In this document: piece by piece, positions 33,456 to 41,591 of the stretch
How positions within the stretch are numbered: the stretch's first letter is position 1
How the letters are laid out: each line of letters begins with the position of its first letter
Source of the DNA: an uncultured Enterocloster sp.
GTDB taxonomy: Bacteria; Bacillota; Clostridia; Lachnospirales; Lachnospiraceae
Length of the DNA stretch: 42,804 bases
Reading direction: 5' to 3'
Assembly: GCA_944383785.1 (NCBI GenBank)
Contig: CALWQV010000015.1
Location: 1-42,804, forward strand
The notes under the pieces: generated by a model
Told to the model about the DNA's origin: nothing
Databases searched by the model: none
What the model saw: only the letters and a program-made list of their open reading frames with translations
Program-made: the position numbers and the translations under genes

Positions 33456-36400
33456 CTATCCGGCCAGGCGAAGGAATCTTACAATGCAGTTTGACCCTGG
33501 AATCTGATACTGGACTACGCCGTTTGCGCCAACAACCACGTCAGAAACCGTTACATTGCCTGCCGCGTCGGTAACCATAACGACAATCTGCTGCCCAGCA
33601 GTAAGGCTGGTCTGTTCCATCTGCATCTGAGACGCCGGTCCATTTGCGCCGGGCGTAACCGCGTAGGTCACCGCCGCGCCAACCTGTACATACTGCGGCA
33701 GATTCAGGCTGACCTTTCCGCTGTAGGCAGCCGCAATATTCATCGTACCGTTTTGAATCGCCTGTTCAGCCGCCACAACCTCCTGGACAAAGCCTGAAAG
33801 CTCATCCGCCCCGGATTTCTGGGAAACCTGGGTTCCATCTGCGTAGACCACTACATTCTGGACTGCCGCAGGCCCCTGGGCCTGAGCTGCCGCCGTCTGC
33901 TGCATCACGCTTCCCTGAAGGTCAGAAGCAAGAAGCGAACGTGTGGAGCCGTCTGCTCCCACGGCAATGGTCACAACCTGGGCGCTGTGCCCCTCTGATA
34001 CCGTAACCGCCGGAGCCGCCGCTGCCGTCACAATGGTATTTCCGGTAACGCTTCCCGCGGCGCTTTGGGCCACCACAGAGGATATGCTGCTTCCCCCTGC
34101 TGAAACCGTCACGCTCTGCCCTGCCGCAGCGGAGGTTACCTGCTGCTGATTCGATACAGCGGCGCTGCTGGAGGAGCCTGCTGAAGATGTTCCGCCGGCA
34201 GAGCTGCTGGAACCGGAGTCCACACTGATGCCAATATCCCGGTCGCTGTCATCGCTGCCGCTGGATACAATCCGGTTCCACTTGGCGTAAAGGGTCAGCG
34301 GATCCGAATTATCCTTGCTGGTCAGCTGCGTAACCCTATTAGTATAGGCACTGTCCGTGTACCATCCGTCAAAGGTATAGCCGCTTCTGGAGGGATCCGC
34401 CAGGGCAACCGCCGCGCTTTCTCCTGTGTACCGGGACGGATTTTCACCGCTGTTGCTCCCGTCGCCTAAAACGTATGTAACCTGGTAGGTAATTACTGTT
34501 CCGTAGCCCTGGCCGTCAAAAGTATAGTAAATACCGTCAACTGCTTCTGTGCTGTTTCTGCCGACAACACCCTGGGCATTGACCCAAAGATGCCCGATCC
34601 ACTGGCCCGCCACCAATTCTGTTGTCAGGTTCTCTCCCTCGCTGTCCATCAGATAGCAGGTCATAGCGCCGGAGGCATCTTCTGCAAAGGCGTAGAAACG
34701 TCCATCACCGTTCTTATAAACCAGCCCCTCATCGCCAGAATAGTACCAGACAATGCTGCCACTGTCCAGCTCCTGTTTGAAGAACTCATTCTCAATGGCC
34801 GTCCAGTAGCCCTGGCTGTCGAAGGTACCATAGTAGCCTCCGGCGATGCGGTTTTCATTCTTAACCATGTATCCCTTGTTGTCAATAAACCGGAAGCCGT
34901 TCCCATCCTCGATCCACTGACGGAACTGCTGGGAGCCGTCTGTGCCAAAGTAAAGCGTCTCCCCTTCTACATCCACGAACGCCTCTTTTACCAGCGTACC
35001 CTCAGATCCGATGTAGTAGGTTTTGCCGTCCCGGTTCATCAGGCCTTCCGGGGAAACAGTTCCCTTGCCGTCGGCGTCAAAATCATAGTAAACACCGCCG
35101 ATCTCCACCCGGACTGTATTTGCGGTCACATAGCCGTCCGCGCCAATATAGCGGTCCCCAATCCAGAGGTTAGCCTGCTTTACGCTGCCAATGGCATCAT
35201 TTTCCTCTCCTGCCTCATAGAGATAGCATGCCTGTCTTTCATCTTCCGCTACTAAGCAGTAGAATACCATCTCCTGGTTTTCAGGTCCAGCCACCTTTCC
35301 TTCCGAGCCGGAGTAGAAGGTCACCACTGTCCCGTCGTCCATATCGCTGGTGAAGAATACATCTTCTACTGCCTTCCAGTATCCCTCTCCATCGAAGCTT
35401 CCATAATTGCCGCCAGCCATTTTTCCATCATCGTTTTTCACCACATAGCCTTTGCCGTCCACGTAACGGAAACCGCCGTTGTACTCAATCCATTGATGGA
35501 ACTGCTGGGAACCGTCCTCTCCAAAATAGAGCGTTTCCCCGTCTACGTCTTTAAACTGGTCGGTTAGGACTGTGCCATCCTCTCCCATGTAGTAGGTTTT
35601 GCCGTCTTTTTCGAACATTCCTTCTTTGGCAAATGACTTGTTCCCCTCTGCGTCAAAGTCGTAGTAGACTCCGTCAATCTCCATATAAGAGGCATTTGTC
35701 ACTTTATATCCGTCTTCGCCTACGTAATAGTCTCCAAACCAAAGCTTCGTCTGCCGCTCGCTTCCCGGATTTCCCTGTGCATCAAACAGGTAACAAGCCT
35801 CCCTGCCGCTCTCGTCTGCCACCAATCCGTAGTAGGATGTCTCCTGATCAGAGGGACCGGCCAATTTACCTTCTTCCATGCAGTAGAATGTGCCCGTTTC
35901 ATTGGTCACAAGCCCAGCCTCGCCGGCCGTCCAGCAGCCGCTCTCGTCAAAGCTGCCATAGCGGCCGCCAATGATGATATTTTCCGCTCCTTTTACTACA
36001 TAGCCGTCTGCGCCTACATAGAAGCGCTCGCCGCCGTCATCGACCCACTGGCTAAACTGCTGGGAACCGTCTGCGCCGAAATAAAGGGTATTCCCTTCCT
36101 CATCATCCGCAAACTGATTCTTAACAAAGGTTCCATCCTCGCCAACGCAGTATTTCTTGCCGTCTTCCTCTACAATCGCCCCTGCCGCGTAGCTGCTGAT
36201 GCCTTCCGCGTCAAAGTTGTAGTAGGTATCTCCGATTTTTACGCTGGTTTGGCTGGTAATCAGATAACCGTCCTCGCCTAAGTACAGATCCTTGATCCAC
36301 GCCGGGCCGGTTTCCCTCTCATCAAGCACTGTGCCTTTTGCCCCGTCCATCAGGTAGCAGGCGGTTTTGCCGTCCTCTTCCACGAAACGGTAGAATGTCA

Positions 36401-38270
36401 TTTTTTCTTCCGTTGTGCCATCCATTCCCGCCTCATCGTATGGTCCAGCTATATCGCCTTCCTCATCGGAATAAAGCCGTACCACAGTTCCGTCATCCAG
36501 TTCTTCATCGAAAAATCCCTTTACAGGCGTCCACCTGCCTTCTGCGTCAAACGTGCCGTAAGAACCGCCAGTCCTTCTGGTATCATCTTTTACTACATGG
36601 CCTTCTCCGTTTACGTAGAACCAATCTCCGGCAGCATCTTCGATCCAGTTTCTGCACAGTTTTTCTCCGTTTTCGTCAAAGTAGTAGGTTTCCCCGTCAT
36701 AATCGACAAATTCCTTTTTAACGATTTCACCGTTTTCGTCAACATAGTAGGAAACCTCTTCTTCGTTTTCCTCGTTCATAATTACGATCGTAATTAATTC
36801 ACTCTTAATCAAGCTGGCATTGCAGGCGATCTCGCTTCCGCCTTTTTCATTTGATGTTACATCCAAAGAACCAAAAGAATAAAAGGAATCACCGATTCTC
36901 TTTGTCTCTGAATCCTCTACAAGATAACCATTTTCATCAATGTAGAAGCCGCAGGAATCTTCACTGTCATCAAATCCAAGCCACCCTATGCTTTGAGGCT
37001 CCTCTTCCAAGCTTTTTCGATCCCGATTGTATAGGTAGCACCTCATCCCATCCGCCTCTTCGATGAAGCAATAGAAGTAACCATCTGGACCTGCGATATT
37101 GCCATCTTTACCTGAATAAAGCCACAGGTTAACCCCTAGATCTTCTGTCAGCCCTTCATCTTCAAAAAGGACATTCTCAATCGCAGTCCAATAGCCTTTA
37201 TCGTCAAATTTTCCATAGCAGTTGGCTACCCTTTCAATTTCGTCAATCTTAAGGTAACCATTCTTGTCTACATAACGAACTTCTCCCTCGATCCACTTGC
37301 CCTTCTCACTTGTATCACGTTTTCCATCCCCATTAACACGAATAATACGGAACTCGCCGTCTTCTTGTATTTCGATATAGGCATTCGTTATTGGATCTGT
37401 ATATGTCTCATCTCTATAGTAGAATCCATCCTTCTCATAAACATCTGTCAGCACCCACTCTTCCTCTGCCTCCGCCTGAGGCGTCACTGCCGTCAGCTGA
37501 TTCGCCTGGGCTATGCTCGTCTCAGCAGAAGGCGTCGAAACTGGATCTGTTTCCTTACCTCCGGATTCCCCAACCGATCCTGTTTCATCTTCTTTTCTGT
37601 CGCTCTCTCCCGTCCCGGTTTCCTCTTCTTTCCCGGAATCCTCCTCTGTACCGGCTGCTTCCTCTTCTTTCTCAGGAGACTCATCTGTTCCCGCTTCTTC
37701 CTGGGTAGACTCGCCTATTCCAGCTTCCCCTTCTTCCTGAGAAGATTCTTCTTGCCCAGTTTCCTCTCCCTCGCCTAACTCTTCTTCCTCTCCAGCTTCC
37801 TCACCTGGTTCAGAGTCCTCTCCTTCCCCGGAGCCTTCTTCCGAGCCAGTTTTGTCCTCTTCCCCAGAACTTTCTTCCGTTCCAGTTTCGTCCTCTTCCC
37901 CAGAACCTTCTTCCGTTCCGGTTTCGTCATCTTCCCCGGAACCTTCCTCTGTCCCGGCTTTCTCTCCTTCCCCGGAGCCATCTTCCGAGCCAGATTCCTC
38001 ATCTTCCACGGAGCCTTTCTCTAAGCCAGACTCCTCTCCTGCCACGGAGTCCTCCTCTGGCCCGCTTTCCTCGTTTTCCTCGGAAGCTGCGCCTGCCGCT
38101 TCCGCTCCGCCAAACTCATCCGCGCTGCCGGAATCATCTGCCTGCTGTGCGTAGGAAGTCATCATCCCTGCCTCTATGCCCCCTGCTTCTACACTGCAGG
38201 TCAGCATAAAGACAGAAGCCACAGCGATTGCCCTGCGCACCTTTCCTTTTACCAATCCTACTTTCCGCAT
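33456..38270 (-). CDS. 1604-residue modular secreted surface protein
   Basis: Signal peptide at about 1-41 (basic MRKVGLVKGKVRRA, hydrophobic core, possible cut after SYA). Residues 44-240 are a Glu/Ser/Gly tract, including five 12-residue units at 93-152. Residues 326-1260 hold five modules of about 190 residues, each starting near a Trp (326, 542, 742, 927, 1119) with YVxxxGYxVK, GGxYGxFDxxGYW and CYLxD landmarks; the short Tyr/Gly units resemble cell-wall-binding repeats. One InlB-type repeat (1262-1334, GYTFDGWYTD, LYAKW) follows, then a Ser/Ala linker and an unrecognised domain to the end (about 1375-1604). There is no LPXTG or membrane anchor. AAGGAGG precedes the ATG. Confidence 0.85.
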   Translation of the reverse strand: MRKVGLVKGKVRRAIAVASVFMLTCSVEAGGIEAGMMTSYAQQADDSGSADEFGGAEAAGAASEENEESGPEEDSVAGEESGLEKGSVEDEESGSEDGSGEGEKAGTEEGSGEDDETGTEEGSGEEDETGTEESSGEEDKTGSEEGSGEGEDSEPGEEAGEEEELGEGEETGQEESSQEEGEAGIGESTQEEAGTDESPEKEEEAAGTEEDSGKEEETGTGESDRKEDETGSVGESGGKETDPVSTPSAETSIAQANQLTAVTPQAEAEEEWVLTDVYEKDGFYYRDETYTDPITNAYIEIQEDGEFRIIRVNGDGKRDTSEKGKWIEGEVRYVDKNGYLKIDEIERVANCYGKFDDKGYWTAIENVLFEDEGLTEDLGVNLWLYSGKDGNIAGPDGYFYCFIEEADGMRCYLYNRDRKSLEEEPQSIGWLGFDDSEDSCGFYIDENGYLVEDSETKRIGDSFYSFGSLDVTSNEKGGSEIACNASLIKSELITIVIMNEENEEEVSYYVDENGEIVKKEFVDYDGETYYFDENGEKLCRNWIEDAAGDWFYVNGEGHVVKDDTRRTGGSYGTFDAEGRWTPVKGFFDEELDDGTVVRLYSDEEGDIAGPYDEAGMDGTTEEKMTFYRFVEEDGKTACYLMDGAKGTVLDERETGPAWIKDLYLGEDGYLITSQTSVKIGDTYYNFDAEGISSYAAGAIVEEDGKKYCVGEDGTFVKNQFADDEEGNTLYFGADGSQQFSQWVDDGGERFYVGADGYVVKGAENIIIGGRYGSFDESGCWTAGEAGLVTNETGTFYCMEEGKLAGPSDQETSYYGLVADESGREACYLFDAQGNPGSERQTKLWFGDYYVGEDGYKVTNASYMEIDGVYYDFDAEGNKSFAKEGMFEKDGKTYYMGEDGTVLTDQFKDVDGETLYFGEDGSQQFHQWIEYNGGFRYVDGKGYVVKNDDGKMAGGNYGSFDGEGYWKAVEDVFFTSDMDDGTVVTFYSGSEGKVAGPENQEMVFYCLVAEDERQACYLYEAGEENDAIGSVKQANLWIGDRYIGADGYVTANTVRVEIGGVYYDFDADGKGTVSPEGLMNRDGKTYYIGSEGTLVKEAFVDVEGETLYFGTDGSQQFRQWIEDGNGFRFIDNKGYMVKNENRIAGGYYGTFDSQGYWTAIENEFFKQELDSGSIVWYYSGDEGLVYKNGDGRFYAFAEDASGAMTCYLMDSEGENLTTELVAGQWIGHLWVNAQGVVGRNSTEAVDGIYYTFDGQGYGTVITYQVTYVLGDGSNSGENPSRYTGESAAVALADPSRSGYTFDGWYTDSAYTNRVTQLTSKDNSDPLTLYAKWNRIVSSGSDDSDRDIGISVDSGSSSSAGGTSSAGSSSSAAVSNQQQVTSAAAGQSVTVSAGGSSISSVVAQSAAGSVTGNTIVTAAAAPAVTVSEGHSAQVVTIAVGADGSTRSLLASDLQGSVMQQTAAAQAQGPAAVQNVVVYADGTQVSQKSGADELSGFVQEVVAAEQAIQNGTMNIAAAYSGKVSLNLPQYVQVGAAVTYAVTPGANGPASQMQMEQTSLTAGQQIVVMVTDAAGNVTVSDVVVGANGVVQYQIPGSNCIVRFLRLAG
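37815..37994 (-). repeat. 36-bp tandem repeat, five copies, in the acidic tract of the large secreted protein gene
   Basis: Encodes residues 93-152 as five 12-residue units of the pattern TGTEEGSGEEDE. Copies differ at several bases. The same composition continues in degenerate form on both sides. Such an array can change copy number without breaking the frame. Confidence 0.75.
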
Positions 38271-38291
38271 CTAGAACCTCCTTAAAATATC

Positions 38292-38657
38292 TCAGCCAGC
38301 TTTCAGAAACTTTTCCTTTTCCCTCCGCAGGCTTCTTTTCTGTTTCCTCGTTCCCAGCTTCAAATACTCTTTCAGCCTTCTCCGTCTGCTTTTGCAGCTT
38401 TCCCTCAGGTAATCCCGATATATCTCACGATAAGAACGATCATCGATCACCTTCTTCTTTCGGGAAAAATGACGATGGTAGATCAAATACGCCTTCTCAT
38501 CCCCCTTCCGCAAAGCTTCCAGCAAAAATGTGCGGGCCAGCCTCTTGTCACAATACTGTCCGGGCCGTAAGAAAAAGATTCCCAGCCTTCGATATATTTG
38601 CGGCCTGCCGGGCAGGATCCTCTTTAAAAACCATCTGAATTTTCTTCTTTTTCTCAT
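38292..38657 (-). CDS. Unrecognised small, highly basic protein
   Basis: 121 residues from the ATG at 38655-38657 (MRKRRKFRWFLKRIL). About 40 percent Lys plus Arg, with RRRRLKEYLKLGTRKQKRSLRREKEK near the end and a central YLIYHRHFSRKKK. A weak hydrophobic patch lies near 20-32 (RRLGIFFLRPG). No known domain. It is 21 bases before the large secreted protein gene and very likely in the same transcript. Nucleic-acid or cell-wall polymer binding would suit the charge, but this is inference. A longer frame from 38732 reads over the promoter and is not favoured. Confidence 0.6.
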   Translation of the reverse strand: MRKRRKFRWFLKRILPGRPQIYRRLGIFFLRPGQYCDKRLARTFLLEALRKGDEKAYLIYHRHFSRKKKVIDDRSYREIYRDYLRESCKSRRRRLKEYLKLGTRKQKRSLRREKEKFLKAG

Positions 38658-38703
38658 AGTCCCTGCCTTCGGGCTATCCCCTATGTGACGATTCTTAACA
38701 TTA

Positions 38704-38732
38704 ACTATAGCGCAAAACACTTTACTTTGCAA
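38704..38732 (-). promoter_or_regulatory. Promoter for the basic-protein / large secreted protein genes
   Basis: Minus strand: -35 TTGCAA (38727-38732), 17-base spacer, -10 TATAGT (38704-38709), about 40 bases before the ATG at 38657. It lies next to the repeated TTCGTCATAT boxes. Confidence 0.65.
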
Positions 38733-38738
38733 CGTTTT

Positions 38739-38771
38739 TTCGTCATATCTTATATTTGTTATTCGTCATAT
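38739..38771 (+). promoter_or_regulatory. Direct repeats TTCGTCATAT, candidate regulator boxes
   Basis: Exact copies at 38739-38748 and 38762-38771, 23 bases apart (about two helical turns). A degenerate inverted copy (ATGTGACGAT, 38683-38692) lies on the other side of the minus-strand promoter. They sit between the divergent promoters and just upstream of the regulator's -10. They are likely targets of the adjacent XRE protein or another regulator. Confidence 0.5.
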
Positions 38772-38793
38772 AGGATTTTTCACCAACATCATT

Positions 38794-38799
38794 TATAAT
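38794..38799 (+). promoter_or_regulatory. -10 element for the XRE regulator gene
   Basis: A perfect TATAAT about 34 bases before the regulator's start. No good -35 is present at 16-18 bases upstream, and the repeat at 38762-38771 ends there, so transcription may depend on an activator. Confidence 0.45.
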
Positions 38800-38832
38800 G
38801 GAAAGAACGGGGGAGAGGAGGATATTTTGCAT

Positions 38833-39156
38833 ATGAAAGAATTTGACCCAATCACTCGCATCCACCAGCTTTGTCAGGAAAGGAACTGGTCCTATTACCG
38901 GCTGTCAAAGGTCTCAGGGCTTACATATTCCACGATCAACACGCTAATGAATAAGCAGACGCTTCCGTCGTTAAACACTCTAAATAAAATATGCCAAGGC
39001 TTCGGCATTTCTCTGGCTGAATTTTTTACACAGGAACATCCATCTGCTTCTATGACGTCTGAAGAAAAATTATGCCTGCATATTTTTTCTTCCCTGTCCC
39101 CAGAAGACCGCAAGCTTGCGCTTGCATATATGAAAGGGCTTGCAAAGTCCCTTTAG
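38833..39156 (+). CDS. XRE-family helix-turn-helix regulator
   Basis: 107 residues. The N-terminal HTH spans about 5-60: ITRIHQLCQERNWSYYRLSKVSGLTYSTINTLMNKQTLPSLNTLNKICQGFGISLAEFF in overview, with the recognition helix near LTYSTINTLM. The C-terminal 40 residues are helical and end in AYMKGLAKSL. A strong GAGGAGG lies 11 bases before this ATG; a TTG two codons earlier (38827) lies five bases from it and is also possible. It is divergent from the basic-protein and large secreted protein genes and probably regulates them or itself. Confidence 0.9.
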   Translation: MKEFDPITRIHQLCQERNWSYYRLSKVSGLTYSTINTLMNKQTLPSLNTLNKICQGFGISLAEFFTQEHPSASMTSEEKLCLHIFSSLSPEDRKLALAYMKGLAKSL

Positions 39157-39170
39157 ACATTGGAAAGAAA

Positions 39171-39224
39171 TAGGGAGCCATCCTTCAAGTTTGATCCTTG
39201 AATCGGATAGCTCCCTACTTTTAT
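39171..39224. terminator. Bidirectional terminator between the XRE gene and purA
   Basis: TAGGGAGC (39171-39178) pairs with GCTCCCTA (39210-39217), with ATCC/GGAT and CAAG/CTTG pairing inside. ACTTTTAT follows on the plus side and, read on the minus strand, TATTTCTTT follows the stem. The genes on both sides converge here. Confidence 0.85.
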
Positions 39225-39243
39225 AGCAGCGTATTTGCAGTAT

Positions 39244-40527
39244 TTACTTTACATCCCGGAGAATAATATCCTCCCGTCCCGGTCCGTTGGATACCATGGT
39301 GATGGGCACCTGGATCTCCTTCTCCACGAACTCGATGTATCTGCGGCAATTCTCAGGAAGATCCTCATATTTCTTGATTCCCCGAATATCGCACTTCCAG
39401 CCAGGCATCTTCTCATAAACAGGCTTTGCCTTATTAAGCTTCACGGTGGTGGGGAAGTCCTTCGTCACCTTTCCGTCGATCTCATAGCCCACGCAGACCG
39501 TCAGCTCGTCCAGATATCCCAGCACGTCCAGAACCGTAAAGGCTACCTCCGTAGCGCCCTGCACCCGGCAGCCATAGCGGGTGGCAACGGCATCAAACCA
39601 GCCTACTCTTCTGGGCCGTCCGGTGGTAGCGCCGTACTCGCCGCCGTCTCCGCCTCTGCGGCGCAGCTCCTCGGCCTCATCCCCGAAGATCTCGCTGACA
39701 AAATCTCCCGCGCCTACCGCGCTGGAGTAAGCCTTCACCACAGTGGTGATCTTCTTGATCTCATAGGGCGGAATCCCCGCTCCGATGGCGCCGTAGGCTG
39801 CCAGAGTAGAGGAAGAGGTTACCATAGGATAGATTCCGTGATCTGGGTCCTTTAAGGAGCCCAGCTGGCCCTCTAAGAGGATCTTCTTACCCTCCTTATT
39901 TGCATTATACAGGTAAGCGGCGGTATCGCACACATAGGGATCCACCATCTCGCGGTACTCTAAAAGCTCCTTGTAAAGCTCCTCAGGATCGATCAGAGGC
40001 TTGTGGTACAGATGCTCTAAAAGCACGTTCTTCTGCTGGCATACCCGCTCCACCTTCTCCTTTAACAGCTCCTCATCGTAGAGTTCGCTGACCTGAAAAC
40101 CGATCTTGGCATATTTATCAGAATAGAAGGGAGCGATTCCCGACTTGGTAGAGCCGAAGGACTTTCCACCCAGACGCTCCTCCTCGTACTGGTCAAACAG
40201 AATATGATAAGGCATCAAAATCTGGGCCCGGTCGGAAACCAGAATTCTGGGCTTTGGCACGCCCCGGTCCACCAGGGACTGAATCTCCTTTACCAGATAG
40301 GGGATGTTTAATGCGACTCCATTTCCGATCACGCTGGTGGTGTGCTGATAAAATACACCGGACGGCAGCAGGTGAAGGGCAAATTTCCCGTAGTTGTTGA
40401 TGATGGTATGGCCGGCGTTGCTGCCTCCCTGGAACCGCACAATAATATCGGATTCCTTGGCAAGCATGTCCGTAATCTTGCCCTTTCCCTCATCTCCCCA
40501 GTTCGCTCCAACAATTGCTTGAACCAT
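39244..40527 (-). CDS. purA: Adenylosuccinate synthetase
   Basis: Joins IMP and aspartate with GTP, the first committed step to AMP. 427 residues from the ATG at 40525-40527, starting MVQAIVGANWGDEGKGKITD, the GTP/IMP-binding hallmark. RFQGGSNAGHTI, LPSGV, GSTKSGIAP, the TTGRPRR stretch and a final GPGRED are all family landmarks. AAAGGAGG lies 11 bases upstream. A longer frame from 40596 adds 23 residues outside the family. Regulation is probably from the 150-base gap upstream. Confidence 0.96.
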   Translation of the reverse strand: MVQAIVGANWGDEGKGKITDMLAKESDIIVRFQGGSNAGHTIINNYGKFALHLLPSGVFYQHTTSVIGNGVALNIPYLVKEIQSLVDRGVPKPRILVSDRAQILMPYHILFDQYEEERLGGKSFGSTKSGIAPFYSDKYAKIGFQVSELYDEELLKEKVERVCQQKNVLLEHLYHKPLIDPEELYKELLEYREMVDPYVCDTAAYLYNANKEGKKILLEGQLGSLKDPDHGIYPMVTSSSTLAAYGAIGAGIPPYEIKKITTVVKAYSSAVGAGDFVSEIFGDEAEELRRRGGDGGEYGATTGRPRRVGWFDAVATRYGCRVQGATEVAFTVLDVLGYLDELTVCVGYEIDGKVTKDFPTTVKLNKAKPVYEKMPGWKCDIRGIKKYEDLPENCRRYIEFVEKEIQVPITMVSNGPGREDIILRDVK

Positions 40528-40614
40528 AGCTAAAAATTCCTCCTTTGGGCCGGGCCCGTAACTTTCAATGGCATTCTTCGGAAGGGAAGCCTTCACAGCC
40601 CCATTCCGTTATTA

Positions 40615-40647
40615 CTTTACTACAGAAGGCGTCATAAGTAAAGACAA
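40615..40647 (-). promoter_or_regulatory. Candidate purA promoter with inverted repeat
   Basis: Minus strand: -35 TTGTCT (40642-40647), 17-base spacer, -10 TGTAGT (40619-40624). CTTTACT and AGTAAAG (40637-40643 and 40615-40621) form a 7-bp inverted repeat across both elements. The -10 is weak, and the AT-rich stretch 40651-40680 also holds TATAAT sequences. Confidence 0.4.
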
Positions 40648-40680
40648 TATTTATTATATAATCCATAATTATACATTATA

Positions 40681-41577
40681 TCACTCCGATTCTCCCAGCA
40701 CCAAAGCCAGCAGGCTTTTCCCCGCCAGTGAAATCACCGCCTTCTCACCGGTCACCACGCAAATTTCCCGTCCCGGCATCGGCTCTTTAAAATGCAGTTC
40801 AAAGACCTCTCCCCGCCTTAAGGCCTCTTTGGCAAAGCCCTCCATCACGCAGCCCACTCCCATATTCCGCTTGGCAAACTGCACCACCATATCGCTGATG
40901 GCCAGCTCAAACTCCGGCTTCACGCAGATGCCCTTCTCTTCCAGAAACTGATCCATAAAAAAGCGGGTGCTGGTATTTGGCTCCAGAAAAATGCAGGGAA
41001 AATGCTCCAAAACAGCATAATCCAAAGTTTTCCCCTTTAGTTCCTTCTCAAAACGGCTCCCTGCGATAAACACATTTCGGATCTCCTTTACCGGAACTTC
41101 TCTTATCTCACCTTCATTCTGAAAAGGCGTGCTCACCACCCCAAAATCGATCCGCCCTTCCCGCAGGCTGCGGATGGTTTCCGGCGTAGGAGCGTTGGTC
41201 ACGTTTACCTTGATGCCCGGATACTGCTGGTGGAACCGTTCCAGATAGGGCAGCAGGAAAAACTGCAGCGTCATATCGCTGGCCCCCACCCGCACTTCGC
41301 CGGTATCCTTATTCAGGATCTGCTTCAGCATCCGCTCCCCTTCCATCAGATTTTCCACCCCCTCCTTTACATAACGGTAAAGAATTTCCCCTTCCCGGGT
41401 CAGCTGGACGCCCCTGGAAGTACGCGAAAACAGTTTTACACCCGCTTCCCGCTCCAGCTGGCGCAGCGCCTGGCTTACCGCAGGCTGGGAAATGCACAGC
41501 TCCTTTGCGGCCCCGGTAAGGCTGCCCTGCTGGCTGACGTGGTAGAAAACCTTGTAATATTCGTAATTGATGGTCAT
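40681..41577 (-). CDS. LysR-family transcription regulator
   Basis: 298 residues. N-terminal winged helix (YYKVFYHVSQQGSLTGAAKELCISQPAVSQALRQLE in outline, about 5-65), then a periplasmic-binding-like effector domain (about 90-295). The effector cannot be named. AAAGGAG lies 9-10 bases before the ATG, and the gene is 14 bases after the RDD protein gene on the same strand, so the two probably share a transcript. Its usual target would be a neighbouring gene, but no divergent partner is present. Confidence 0.93.
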   Translation of the reverse strand: MTINYEYYKVFYHVSQQGSLTGAAKELCISQPAVSQALRQLEREAGVKLFSRTSRGVQLTREGEILYRYVKEGVENLMEGERMLKQILNKDTGEVRVGASDMTLQFFLLPYLERFHQQYPGIKVNVTNAPTPETIRSLREGRIDFGVVSTPFQNEGEIREVPVKEIRNVFIAGSRFEKELKGKTLDYAVLEHFPCIFLEPNTSTRFFMDQFLEEKGICVKPEFELAISDMVVQFAKRNMGVGCVMEGFAKEALRRGEVFELHFKEPMPGREICVVTGEKAVISLAGKSLLALVLGESE

Positions 41578-41591
41578 AGTTGTGCGCTCCT

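Noticed and set aside
37301..38154. Plus-strand Ser/Pro-rich open frames over the acidic tract
   Set aside because: They are the complement of GAA/GAG/TCC repeats, so long open frames are expected by composition.
33456..38270. Toxin- or toxin-like glucosyltransferase reading of the large protein
   Set aside because: Only the repeat-like modules resemble wall- or glucan-binding sequences; no catalytic domain is visible.
40528..40600. A PurR box before purA
   Set aside because: TTCCGAAGAAT matches a PurBox with one mismatch, but no second inverted copy is found at the expected distance.
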